Source: CALJIC01 sp039805565 (GTDB lineage Bacteria; Chloroflexota; Chloroflexia; Chloroflexales; Roseiflexaceae). From it: a stretch of 54,543 bases of DNA. The translations under genes and the position numbers were made by a program. The stretch covers positions 1 through 54,543 of the forward strand of contig JBDLTZ010000191.1 of NCBI GenBank assembly GCA_039805565.1, in the 5' to 3' direction. Of the stretch, positions 1-7,405 are shown piece after piece. The notes below the pieces were generated by a model, which did no database searches, was not told where the DNA came from, and saw only the letters and a program-made list of their open reading frames with translations. Within the stretch, counting starts at the first letter, position 1, and each line of letters opens with the position of its first letter.

Positions 1-53
1 GGGGGCTGGCACCACCCCCCCCCACCACGGGCGCCCTTCGCGCAAGCGTCTGC

Positions 54-803
54 CTACTCCTCGTCCACGTCCATCTCGCGCTGGCTGTCGGGGGCGGTGT
101 GCTCGACGGGCAAGCTGACCCACATGCGGCGGGTGCGGCCCTCGGAGCGCGCCGGGAGCGCGGAGAGCACCACCACGCTCATGTCGTCCTCGGGCTGGCC
201 GCGGTCGGCCTCGATCGCGCGCGCCAGCAGCGACTCGGCCAGCGGCGGGGCGCCGTCCTCCACGTGCCAGCCGGCCAGGTAGTTCACCACGTCGAGGTCC
301 TCGCCGTAGCTGGTGCCGGCCTTGAGCAGGCCGTCGGTGAAGAGCACCACGTACACGCCCGAGCGCAGCGGGATCTCGGTAATGCGCGGCTTCGTGCTGG
401 GGTGCAGCCCGATCGGGGTGGAGTGCTCGGTGTGCCCATGGACCCGGCCGCCGTCGATCACGAAGAACGGCGCAGGGTTGTTGCGCGACATAAGCACCGT
501 GCCGGTGCGGAGGTCCACCGACAGGATGTTGAGGGTGGCGGCCACCTGGCCGGCGCGGTAGGTGTAGAGGTAGTCGTGCACCGCACGCGCCACCACCCCG
601 TCGCGTGCGCCGTCCTTGATCTGGGCGATCGCGCGCGTGGCGATCAGGTTGCTCAGAGTCTTGGCCCCGCGGCCGCTCCCCTGGCCGTCCACTAGCACGA
701 CTGAGATCCCGCCGCCGGGGCGCTCGATCATCTCCAGCGTGTCGCCGCTCTCGTCGGCGCCGTGGCGGGGCACTTTGGCGACTGCGACCTGTAGCTCGAC
801 CAT
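54..803 (-). CDS. PP2C/SpoIIE-type serine phosphatase
   Basis: A 249-aa single-domain protein of the PPM/SpoIIE phosphatase superfamily, soluble, without membrane segments. Metal-binding motifs are visible: VDGQGSGRGA near residue 38, VVLFTDGLLKAG near residue 153 and a terminal EDDMSVVVL near residue 207, the three Asp-bearing blocks that hold the catalytic metals in this family. Enzymes of this type dephosphorylate partner-switching anti-sigma antagonists or Ser/Thr-kinase substrates. No sensor domain is attached, so control must come from a partner. The ATG at 803 follows GAGAGGCAGGGC. It is transcribed away from the small gene at 965. The last 30 residues are charged and look disordered. 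The family call is firm, the target unknown. Confidence 0.88.
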   Translation of the reverse strand: MVELQVAVAKVPRHGADESGDTLEMIERPGGGISVVLVDGQGSGRGAKTLSNLIATRAIAQIKDGARDGVVARAVHDYLYTYRAGQVAATLNILSVDLRTGTVLMSRNNPAPFFVIDGGRVHGHTEHSTPIGLHPSTKPRITEIPLRSGVYVVLFTDGLLKAGTSYGEDLDVVNYLAGWHVEDGAPPLAESLLARAIEADRGQPEDDMSVVVLSALPARSEGRTRRMWVSLPVEHTAPDSQREMDVDEE

Positions 804-896
804 GCCCTGCCTCTCTTCTGTCTGTCGATGGGCTGTGCTTCAGTGTGAGAAATTGTACGCACTTCTGGCGAAACCGGCAAGTCTGCCCCCGTGTGC

Positions 897-902
897 TATC
901 AT
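897..902 (+). promoter_or_regulatory. Extended -10 promoter element
   Basis: TGC followed by TATCAT, 60 bp before the start at 965. No convincing -35 is present at 16-18 bp. This is the same extended -10 pattern seen before several other genes here. Confidence 0.4.
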
Positions 903-964
903 CGACCTACGCGGCCGTACGAGTCGGAGGGCCCCGCCCTCCCCACCCCAGGAAGGAGGCCCCT

Positions 965-1183
965 ATGCTCCGCTGGGACGCCGACGAGGCGCTGGGCACC
1001 CTGATCGCCCGCTACTACGCCGGGGAGGCCGGCCTGTGGGGCGAGATCCAGCGCGCGGTGGACGCCGAGCTGCGCCGCCGCGAGATCCCCCCTGCCCCAC
1101 GTCACCTGCGTCTGCGCCGCGTGGCCGAGGGCGGCTACGAGGTGATCCTTGAGGACGCGGCGGGGTACGCGGCCGAGCCGTAA
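965..1183 (+). CDS. Small hypothetical protein (72 aa)
   Basis: A 72-aa soluble protein beginning MLRWDADEALG. The start is well supported: AGGAAGGAGG lies at 950-959, five bases before the ATG. An in-frame upstream extension to 845 is rejected because it contains no ribosome site and reads through the probable promoter. The sequence has an amphipathic helical first half (ALGTLIARYYAGEAGLWGEI) and a basic stretch, then a short beta-like tail (LRLRRVAEGGYEVILED). I do not recognise a family. It stands alone, divergent from the phosphatase at 54-803. Confidence 0.7.
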   Translation: MLRWDADEALGTLIARYYAGEAGLWGEIQRAVDAELRRREIPPAPRHLRLRRVAEGGYEVILEDAAGYAAEP

Positions 1184-1184
1184 G

Positions 1185-1616
1185 TCGCTCCTGGCTGAGG
1201 CGACGTTCCACCGCCTTGTGTTGGGCTCGTGGGCGAGCCACGGGCAGGTGCCGCTCTTCCTGCTCTACACCGCCGAGTGCCAGAGCTACGACCAATGAGG
1301 TCGAGAGCAGCAGCGCCGTCGAGGAGATCGACGCGCGCGAGGAGGAGCTCCCCGCCGGCGCCGACATCCTGACCACTGCCCTCGGGCGGATCGACAGCGT
1401 GAGCGACCAGGGCGGGAGGCGCGGCGACTGGTACGCTAGCCAGGACGCGCTCCAGTCCGATATCCCCGGCTCATCCGTCAACGGCAGCATCATCAGCTTC
1501 CTCCAGATCAACTCGGGCTTCCTCGCGGCGTCGGGCGGCACCGCCGTGCTGGACCTGGACAACGGCTGCCTGATCGGCCTGGATCAGGAGCGGCTCGACG
1601 GGCTCTACGCCCCGCA
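1185..1616 (+). pseudogene. Probable decayed coding region
   Basis: Between the 72-aa gene and the next promoter, two adjoining open frames have protein-like composition. One frame, 1185-1298, reads LLAEATFHRLVLGSWASHG and stops at TGA 1296. A second frame continues from about 1300 to 1616 with segments such as SIISFLQINSGFLAASGG and AVLDLDNGCLIGLDQERLDG. Neither has its own start and ribosome site. A single gene broken by a frameshift is the simplest reading, but no family is recognised and non-coding origin is possible. Confidence 0.3.
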
Positions 1617-1705
1617 AACAAGATGCTGGTCTCGCAAGGCAAGGCAGAGAGAGCTGGGTGAGGGGCGGGTCGCAGCGCCCGCAGACAACCCCTCCTACCC
1701 GGTGC

Positions 1706-1711
1706 TATACT
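1706..1711 (+). promoter_or_regulatory. Promoter -10 for fhs
   Basis: Extended -10 TGC-TATACT 38 bp before the fhs start. The best -35 candidate is CAGACA at 1682-1687 with an 18-bp spacer, a weak match. Confidence 0.5.
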
Positions 1712-1748
1712 GCATCTCACCGACATCTCAGCACCGCAAGGACAATAT

Positions 1749-3443
1749 ATGCCCTCCGACCTTGAGATCGCCCAGTCCGTCACGCTCCGCCCGATCCCCG
1801 CCGTCGCCGAGGACCTCGGCCTGATCGAGGAGGAGGTCGAGCCCTACGGCCGCGCCACTGCCAAAGTGGACCTGCGGGCTCTCGCGCGGCTCGGCGGCAG
1901 GCCCCGCGGCCGCTACGTCGTCGTCACCGCCATCACTCCGACGCCGCTGGGCGAGGGCAAGACCACCACGACCGTCGGCCTCGGCCAGGCCCTCGCACGG
2001 CTCGGCAAGCGCTCGCTCGTCACCATCCGCCAGCCCAGCATGGGGCCGACCTTTGGCATCAAGGGCGGCGCTGCGGGCGGCGGCTACAGCCAGGTGGTGC
2101 CGATGGAGCAGTTCAACCTGCACCTCACCGGCGACATCCACGCCATCACCGCCGCCCACAACCTGCTCGCGGCGATGGTGGACAACCACATCTTCCACGG
2201 CAACGAGCTCGGCATCGACCCCTACAGCATCTCCTGGCCGCGCGTCAGCGACATCAGCGACCGCAGCCTGCGCCGCGTGGTGCTGGGCCTGGGCACCAAG
2301 GACGACGGGCGCCCGCGCCAGGGCGGCTTCGACATCGCCGTGGCGTCCGAGGTGATGGCCGTGCTGGCGCTCTCCACCAGCCTGCGCGACCTCCGCGAGC
2401 GGCTGGGGCGCATCGTGGTGGCGCAGGGCCAGGGGCGTCGCCCGGTCACCGCCGAGGACCTGCGCGCCGCCGGGGCCATGGCCGTGCTGCTCAAGGAGGC
2501 GCTCAAGCCCAACCTGCTCCAGACTCTGGAGGGCTCCCCGGCGCTGGTGCACTGTGGCCCGTTCGCCAACATCGCCCACGGCAACTCCTCGGTCCTGGCC
2601 GACCTGATCGGCGTGCGCTGCGCCGACTACGTCGTGACGGAGAGCGGCTTCGGCGCGGACATCGGCTTCGAGAAGTTCTGTGATATCAAGTGCCGCGTCT
2701 CGGGCCTGGCGCCGGATGCGGTGGTGCTGGTGGCCACGGTGCGCGCGCTCAAGGCGCACAGCGGCCGCTACACGATCGTGGCGGGCAAGCCGTTGGACCC
2801 GCGCCTGAGTGAGGAGAGCGTGGAGGACGTGGAGGCCGGCTGCGCCAACCTGGTGCGGCAGGTGCAGATCGCGCGGCATTTCGGGCGGCCGGTGGTGGTG
2901 GCGATCAACCGCTTCCCGGGCGATCACCCGCGCGAGGTGGCGGCGGTGCGGCGCGCGGCGCTGGGGGCCGGGGCGCACAGTGTGGCCGAGAGCAGCGTGT
3001 TCGCCGAAGGGGGTGCGGGCGGCAGGGAGCTGGCCGAAGCCGTGGTGGCGGCCTGCGAGGAGCCCGGCGAGTTCACGCCGCTCTACCCGCTGGAGTGGTC
3101 GCTGAAGCAGAAGATCGAGGCGCTGGCGACAAAGGTCTACGGCGCCGCGCGAGTGGAGTACTCGGCCGAGGCGAGCCGGCAGCTGGCGCTGTTCGAGCGG
3201 CAGGGGTACGGCGGGCTGCCGATCTGCACGGCCAAGACCCACCTCTCCATCAGCCACGACCCGAAGCTGATCGGCGCGCCCGAGGGGTACGCCTTCCCGA
3301 TCCGCGAGGTGCGCCTGGCGGCCGGCGCCGGCTTCATCTACCCGCTGGCCGGCGAGATGCGGACGATGCCCGGCCTGCCGGCGCACCCGGCCGCCGAGCG
3401 GATCGACATTGACGAGCACGGCAACACTATCGGCCTCTCGTAG
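1749..3443 (+). CDS. fhs: Formate--tetrahydrofolate ligase
   Basis: This 564-aa cytoplasmic enzyme makes 10-formyl-tetrahydrofolate from formate, THF and ATP, feeding one-carbon units to purine and serine/glycine metabolism or the methyl branch of the Wood-Ljungdahl route. The nucleotide-binding P-loop TPLGEGKTTTTVGLGQAL lies near residue 65, followed by the family signatures RQPSMGPTFGIKGGAAGGG, FNLHLTGDIHAI and VTESGFGADIGFEKF. Length matches the usual 550-560 residues. The start has AAGGA seven bases upstream. The gene is monocistronic and ends at a strong hairpin. No other one-carbon gene lies nearby, so whether it works in assimilation or formate disposal is not shown by context. Confidence 0.97.
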   Translation: MPSDLEIAQSVTLRPIPAVAEDLGLIEEEVEPYGRATAKVDLRALARLGGRPRGRYVVVTAITPTPLGEGKTTTTVGLGQALARLGKRSLVTIRQPSMGPTFGIKGGAAGGGYSQVVPMEQFNLHLTGDIHAITAAHNLLAAMVDNHIFHGNELGIDPYSISWPRVSDISDRSLRRVVLGLGTKDDGRPRQGGFDIAVASEVMAVLALSTSLRDLRERLGRIVVAQGQGRRPVTAEDLRAAGAMAVLLKEALKPNLLQTLEGSPALVHCGPFANIAHGNSSVLADLIGVRCADYVVTESGFGADIGFEKFCDIKCRVSGLAPDAVVLVATVRALKAHSGRYTIVAGKPLDPRLSEESVEDVEAGCANLVRQVQIARHFGRPVVVAINRFPGDHPREVAAVRRAALGAGAHSVAESSVFAEGGAGGRELAEAVVAACEEPGEFTPLYPLEWSLKQKIEALATKVYGAARVEYSAEASRQLALFERQGYGGLPICTAKTHLSISHDPKLIGAPEGYAFPIREVRLAAGAGFIYPLAGEMRTMPGLPAHPAAERIDIDEHGNTIGLS

Positions 3444-3453
3444 CGGAGTGTAG

Positions 3454-3492
3454 AGAGGGCTCAGGGAGGGTCTAGCCCTCCCTGAGCCCTCT
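3454..3492. terminator. Bidirectional terminator hairpin
   Basis: Perfect 17-bp stem (3454-3470 with 3476-3492) around the loop TCTAG, between the convergent fhs and DUF892 genes. No T-tract follows on either side, so Rho or structure alone may finish transcription. Confidence 0.8.
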
Positions 3493-3497
3493 CCGCG

Positions 3498-4424
3498 CTA
3501 GCTGTGCATCGCCTGCCGGTTGATCGACCGCTCAGCGATCTGCGACAGGTGCCGGTCGGTCTGCTCCTCCTCGTTCAGGATCTGCTGGAGCATCTGCGCC
3601 ACGTCGTGCTGCCCGAGCTGCCGCGCCCAGGTGCGCAGCGTGCCGTAGGCCGCGATCTCGTGGTGCTCGACGTGCTGCGCGGACCCGATCATGGCCGCGT
3701 CTTTCACCTCGGGGTCGGCGCGCATCCCCATGACCTCTTTCCCCTCGGCGAGGATGCCGCGGATCGCCGTGCAGGTCTTGCCCGTCGGCTGCATCCCGAT
3801 GCGGTAGAAGACCTGGTCGAGCCGCTGGATCTGCCCCTGCGTCTGCCTCAGGTGCATGTCGAAGGCCTGCTTCAGCTCGTGCGACGTGGCCGCCTCGATC
3901 ATCATCGGCAGCGCCTTCAGGATCTGGTGCTCGGCGTCGTACATGTCCTGCAGCTTCTCGCGGAACAGCTCCTCCAGCGAGCTCATGTTGGCGAACATTC
4001 GCCGCCCGATCTTGCTGGCCATACCCTCGTGCTGCGAGGACTCGTAGTGCTTGGCCTGCTCCATCGCCGCGGAGTAGGCCTGCTGGCCCTGCCACGGCTG
4101 CTGGCCCTGGTAGCTCTGCCACGGCTGCTGGCCCTGGTAGCCCTGATAGCTCTGCCCGTTGCCGCTGCTGCTGCTGACCTTGCTCAGAAAGTAGCCGGCG
4201 GCGGCGAGGGCTCCGATCACCACCCAGGGCCGCTCCTGCAGCTGCTGTTTCAGGTCGAAGCCGCCCTGGCCGAAGGTCTCCTGCGCCTTCTGCCGCAGGT
4301 TGTCGACGGTGTCCTGGACGTTGCTGCGCGCGTTGTCGACGGCCTGCCGCGCCTGATCCTGCGCGCGGTCCATCGTGCGTGACGTGTTCCCGGTGTTTGC
4401 GGTGTTGCTCGTGTCGTATGTCAT
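3498..4424 (-). CDS. DUF892 ferritin-like protein with N-terminal membrane anchor
   Basis: A 308-aa protein. Residues about 15-55 form a charged amphipathic helix (MDRAQDQARQAVDNARSNVQ), followed by one membrane segment, PWVVIGALAAAGYFLSK, resembling the DUF883/ElaB-YqjD arrangement. A Gln-Tyr-Gly repeat linker (YQGYQGQQPWQSYQGQQPWQ) follows, and from about residue 145 a four-helix YciE/DUF892 ferritin-like domain starting SLEELFREKLQDMYDAEHQI. Candidate metal ligands Glu/His are present (YDAEHQ, QHVEHHE, EEEQTD). DUF892 proteins are linked to stress survival. The ATG at 4424 has GGAG nine bases upstream; the longer form lacks a site. The anchor-linker-DUF892 fusion is unusual. Confidence 0.88.
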   Translation of the reverse strand: MTYDTSNTANTGNTSRTMDRAQDQARQAVDNARSNVQDTVDNLRQKAQETFGQGGFDLKQQLQERPWVVIGALAAAGYFLSKVSSSSGNGQSYQGYQGQQPWQSYQGQQPWQGQQAYSAAMEQAKHYESSQHEGMASKIGRRMFANMSSLEELFREKLQDMYDAEHQILKALPMMIEAATSHELKQAFDMHLRQTQGQIQRLDQVFYRIGMQPTGKTCTAIRGILAEGKEVMGMRADPEVKDAAMIGSAQHVEHHEIAAYGTLRTWARQLGQHDVAQMLQQILNEEEQTDRHLSQIAERSINRQAMHS

Positions 4425-4669
4425 GGTCCTGCTCTCCGTTTCTCGCTCCCCCGGCGGCGTGTCCCGGCCCGACGAGCGAATAGACTGTTGCACCTCGCCT
4501 CAGACACACGTACATCTGAGCGCTCGAGCGGTGGTGGGTTGTGCTTGCGCTCGTGAATAAGATGCTGACCCGGGTGAGAGACCTGCACGCACCGTGCCAC
4601 GAGCTTGTGCAGGACAAACCAAAGCGCCGGGCGATGTCGCCCGGCGCCCTCATCTTCGCCCCGCCGCCG

Positions 4670-6322
4670 TCAGACGAACAGCGTTCGGTCCAGCACCATC
4701 GCCACGAACAGCAGTGCCAGGTAGAGCAGTGAGTACTTGTAGAGCCCCCACGCGGCCGGGGTGCTGCCCTCGCGCCGGAGCCGCAGCGCGTAGTGCATGA
4801 ATATCGCGCCAAGCGCCAGGGCGAGGGCCAGGTACGGCAGGCCGAGCATGCCGAACGGCACCGGCAGCACCGTGAGCGCCAGCATCTGGATGCTGTAGAG
4901 CACGATCTGCTTCCTGGTCTCGTCGTCGCCTGCCACCACCGGCAGCATCGGTACCCCGGCGCGGGCGTAGTCTTTCTGCCGGATCAGCGCCAGCGCCCAG
5001 AAGTGCGGCGGCGTCCAGTAGAACACGATCAGCCACAGGATCAGCGCCGCCGGCGTTACGCCGCCCGTCACCGCCGCCCAGCCCACCAGCGGCGGGAAGG
5101 CCCCTGCGCCACCGCCGATCACGATGTTGTTGTGCGACGTGCGCTTCAGCCACAGCGTGTAGATGAAGACATAGTACAGCAGGCCCGCCAGCGAGAGCAG
5201 CGCCGCCGCCATATTCACCGTCAGCGCCAGCTGCACGAAGGCCACGACGCCGAGCACCGTGCCGAGCACCGCCGCGTGCCACGCCGGGATACGCCCGCTG
5301 GGGATCGGGCGGCGGCTGGTGCGGCCCATGTTGATGTCGATATCTTTGTCGAAGTAGCAGTTGAGCGCGTGCGAGCCGGATGCCATCAGCCAGCCGCCGA
5401 GCGACGTCCACAGCACCAGCATCAGGTCCGGCGCGCCGGCCGGCGTGATGTACATCGCGGTGATGGTGGTGAGGATCAGGAGCGAGATCACGCCCGGCTT
5501 CGTCAGGCTGATGTAGTCCTTCAGCAGCGAGGGCTTGCCGGTGAGCAGCACGGTGTCCGAGGCGCCCTTGACGGCCGTGTCGTGAGGCGCGGGCTGCGAG
5601 TCACGAGCGTCGGCGGGCTTCGCGGTGCCGCCGCGCGCCTCGCCACCCGCGGGCCACGGCAGCCGCGCTCCGAGTGTGGCGGCGACCACCAGCGCGCCCC
5701 ACGCTACCCCGCCCGCCGCCATGTGCACCAGGCGCGCCGCGTCGACCGGCAGACCCTCGCCGGCCTGCGCCGCCACCACCTGCAGCATGCCCACGACGTT
5801 CTGGAGCAGCATCAGCCCCAGGGCCAGCCCCGCGGCCGCGCGCACCGGGCGCTCCAGCCCGCGCCGCCAGGACTGCACCGCCAGCGCGGCGATCAGCAGC
5901 GTGGCTACGCCCGCCACCCCGCGGTGGCCCAGCGCGAGCCAGGCGGACTCGCTCGCAGGCGCGCAGAGCGGCCAGCTCGTGCAGCTCCACAGCGCGCCGC
6001 GCTCGGTCACCAGCGCGCCGCCAACCAGCACCAGGTAGAGCGCCACGACGCTCGCCAGCGACAGGCGCAGGTAGCCGCGCCGCGCCGCCTGCGCCCGCGC
6101 CCCGAGGCGCCGCTGGGCCGACGGGACGACGCGCGCCCAGGTGTGCAGCCCCAGCGCGGCGCCGAGCGCCGCTGTGGCCAGCGCGCTCAGGGTGGCGCCC
6201 GCCAGCGGCGGCATGGCGATGCTCAGCAGGGCCGCGGCGTAGGCGGCCGCGGCGAACACGAACAAAGAGGTCCGTGAGCGGGCGAGGGCGAGCGCGGCGT
6301 TACGAGCGTTTGTCCTGTCCAT
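4670..6322 (-). CDS. ctaB: CtaA-CtaB fusion: heme A synthase-like / heme O synthase
   Basis: A 550-aa polytopic membrane protein joining two heme-modifying enzymes. Residues about 15-240 resemble a shortened CtaA/Cox15: six to seven membrane segments, GALVTERGALWSCTSWPLC, and His in ALGHRGVAG and ARLVHMAAGG, likely heme ligands. A polar linker of about 35 residues precedes a full CtaB/CyoE protoheme IX farnesyltransferase (about 265-550) with the prenyl-diphosphate motif NCYFDKDIDINMGRTSRRP and the second YTLWLKRTSHNN. Together they convert heme B to heme O, then heme A, for an aa3 oxidase; no oxidase subunit lies in the window. I chose ATG 6322, with a weak AGGT site; an in-frame ATG at 6391 has none. 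Confidence 0.92.
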   Translation of the reverse strand: MDRTNARNAALALARSRTSLFVFAAAAYAAALLSIAMPPLAGATLSALATAALGAALGLHTWARVVPSAQRRLGARAQAARRGYLRLSLASVVALYLVLVGGALVTERGALWSCTSWPLCAPASESAWLALGHRGVAGVATLLIAALAVQSWRRGLERPVRAAAGLALGLMLLQNVVGMLQVVAAQAGEGLPVDAARLVHMAAGGVAWGALVVAATLGARLPWPAGGEARGGTAKPADARDSQPAPHDTAVKGASDTVLLTGKPSLLKDYISLTKPGVISLLILTTITAMYITPAGAPDLMLVLWTSLGGWLMASGSHALNCYFDKDIDINMGRTSRRPIPSGRIPAWHAAVLGTVLGVVAFVQLALTVNMAAALLSLAGLLYYVFIYTLWLKRTSHNNIVIGGGAGAFPPLVGWAAVTGGVTPAALILWLIVFYWTPPHFWALALIRQKDYARAGVPMLPVVAGDDETRKQIVLYSIQMLALTVLPVPFGMLGLPYLALALALGAIFMHYALRLRREGSTPAAWGLYKYSLLYLALLFVAMVLDRTLFV

Positions 6323-6418
6323 ACCTATGTTTTCTAGCCACGGGGCAAGGCCCTGCGAGCAGCCGGAGGTCGCTTGGGTCTCGGTACACATCAGTTGGGA
6401 GCCGCAGGATGTGTGCCG

Positions 6419-6447
6419 AGTCTAGCATAGCGGTTTAGCTGTGTCAA
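6419..6447 (-). promoter_or_regulatory. Sigma-70-like promoter for ctaA-ctaB
   Basis: On the minus strand TTGACA (6447-6442), a 17-bp spacer and TAGACT (6424-6419), the latter also preceded by TGC. This near-consensus promoter would start RNA about 90 nt before the ATG at 6322. Confidence 0.7.
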
Positions 6448-6462
6448 ACTTCACAAAGTTGT

Positions 6463-6471
6463 ATTATACCA
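6463..6471 (-). promoter_or_regulatory. Second, upstream -10 (TGG-TATAAT)
   Basis: Perfect TATAAT at 6468-6463 with an extended TGG on the minus strand. It lies upstream of the TTGACA promoter, so ctaA-ctaB may have tandem promoters. Confidence 0.55.
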
Positions 6472-6489
6472 ACGTTTCGTGAACATTCG

Positions 6490-6503
6490 ACAACAATTGT
6501 TGT
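6490..6503. promoter_or_regulatory. Perfect 14-bp palindrome, candidate operator
   Basis: ACAACAATTGTTGT is perfectly self-complementary and sits about 20 bp upstream of the TATAAT. Its position fits an activator or repressor site for the heme A genes. The binding protein is unknown. Confidence 0.45.
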
Positions 6504-6577
6504 AACGATAGCCCGGTCTGTGCTCGTGGTAGCTACGCGGAGCAGGTGTGACGGGTGAAGGTTTGGCACTATACACG

Positions 6578-6609
6578 AAGGCACGAGGGGAGCAGATCCC
6601 TCGTGCCTT
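6578..6609. terminator. Terminator after the efflux operon
   Basis: AAGGCACGAGGG pairs with CCCTCGTGCCTTT across an eight-base loop. It lies 20 bp beyond the stop of the ATPase gene at 6630 and before the ctaA-ctaB promoters. Confidence 0.75.
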
Positions 6610-6629
6610 TGTCGCGCCCAAGGTATGTG

Positions 6630-7322
6630 CTACGTCACGAACTGCCCGTCGCTAATCTTATAGACCTTGTCGGCGAACTCGTGCACGGTGCGGTCGTGCG
6701 TGGCCATCACCAGCGTCACGTTCTCGGTGCGGACGATCTCGCGCATCAGGGTGAGCAGGTTGCGCCCGGTGGTCGAGTCGAGCTCGCCGGTCGGCTCGTC
6801 GGCCAGGAGCAGGCGCGGGCGCGACACCAGCGCGCGGGCGATGGCGACGCGCTGCTGCTGGCCGCCGGACATTTCGGCCGGGCGGTGGGTGGCCCACTTC
6901 TCCAGGCCTACCAGCGCCAGGGCGGCCTCAGAGCGCTCACGCCGCTCCTTGCCGCTGCGCACGCCGGAGATCCGCAGCGGCATCTCGACGTTCTCCCAGG
7001 CGGAGAGGATCGGCAGCAGCGCGAACGACTGGAAGATGAAGCCGATCTTCGTGCGCCGCAGCAGCGTGAGCTGCTCCTGGTTGAGCCCGCGCAGCGACTG
7101 GCCATACACCGCCACGTCGCCGTCGGTCGGCTGGTCCAGCCCGCCGATCATGTTGAGCAGCGTGGTCTTGCCGGAGCCCGAGCGGCCCATCAGGGCGATG
7201 AACGACCCCTCAGGCACAGTGAGGTCTACGCCGCGCAGCGCGAGCACGCGCTCGTTGTTGACGCTGTAGGCGCGGGTGACGCCGGAGACGCGGACGGCAG
7301 GTGTTTCTGTCTTAGTCGTCAT
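6630..7322 (-). CDS. ABC transporter ATPase, MacB/LolD type
   Basis: A 230-aa nucleotide-binding protein of the lipoprotein-release/macrolide-efflux class. Walker A is GRSGSGKTT near residue 46, the Q-loop is FIFQSFALLP, the ABC signature is MSGGQQQR, Walker B is LLLADEPTGELD and the switch His is in MATHDR. The ADEPTGELDS block is typical of the MacB/LolD/FtsE group. It is last in a minus-strand set with another ATPase, a fused permease and a lipoprotein adaptor. A TTG at 7349 would add nine residues, but they read through a heptamer repeat, so I prefer ATG 7322. It may pair with the second ATPase as a heterodimer on the asymmetric fused permease. Confidence 0.92.
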   Translation of the reverse strand: MTTKTETPAVRVSGVTRAYSVNNERVLALRGVDLTVPEGSFIALMGRSGSGKTTLLNMIGGLDQPTDGDVAVYGQSLRGLNQEQLTLLRRTKIGFIFQSFALLPILSAWENVEMPLRISGVRSGKERRERSEAALALVGLEKWATHRPAEMSGGQQQRVAIARALVSRPRLLLADEPTGELDSTTGRNLLTLMREIVRTENVTLVMATHDRTVHEFADKVYKISDGQFVT

Positions 7323-7336
7323 GGTCTTTGTAGAGC

Positions 7337-7364
7337 GTGCAAAGTGCAACGTGCAAGGTGCGGA
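7337..7364. repeat. Heptamer tandem repeat GTGCAAN x4
   Basis: Four contiguous 7-bp units: GTGCAAA, GTGCAAC, GTGCAAG, GTGCGGA. They lie in the 83-bp spacer between the two ATPase genes. An inverted partner GTTGCAC occurs near 7392. Confidence 0.8.
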
Positions 7365-7405
7365 GGTTCGTCGGCACCATTCGTTCCCCGCGTTGCACGT
7401 ACGGG

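Noticed and set aside
1728..3419. 563-aa open frame on the minus strand inside fhs
   Set aside because: Arg/His/Ala-rich antisense shadow; fhs on the plus strand has all family motifs.
6322..6391. Longer start for the CtaA-CtaB fusion at 6391
   Set aside because: No ribosome site upstream and the extra residues are polar and unlike the family N-terminus; kept only as an alternative.
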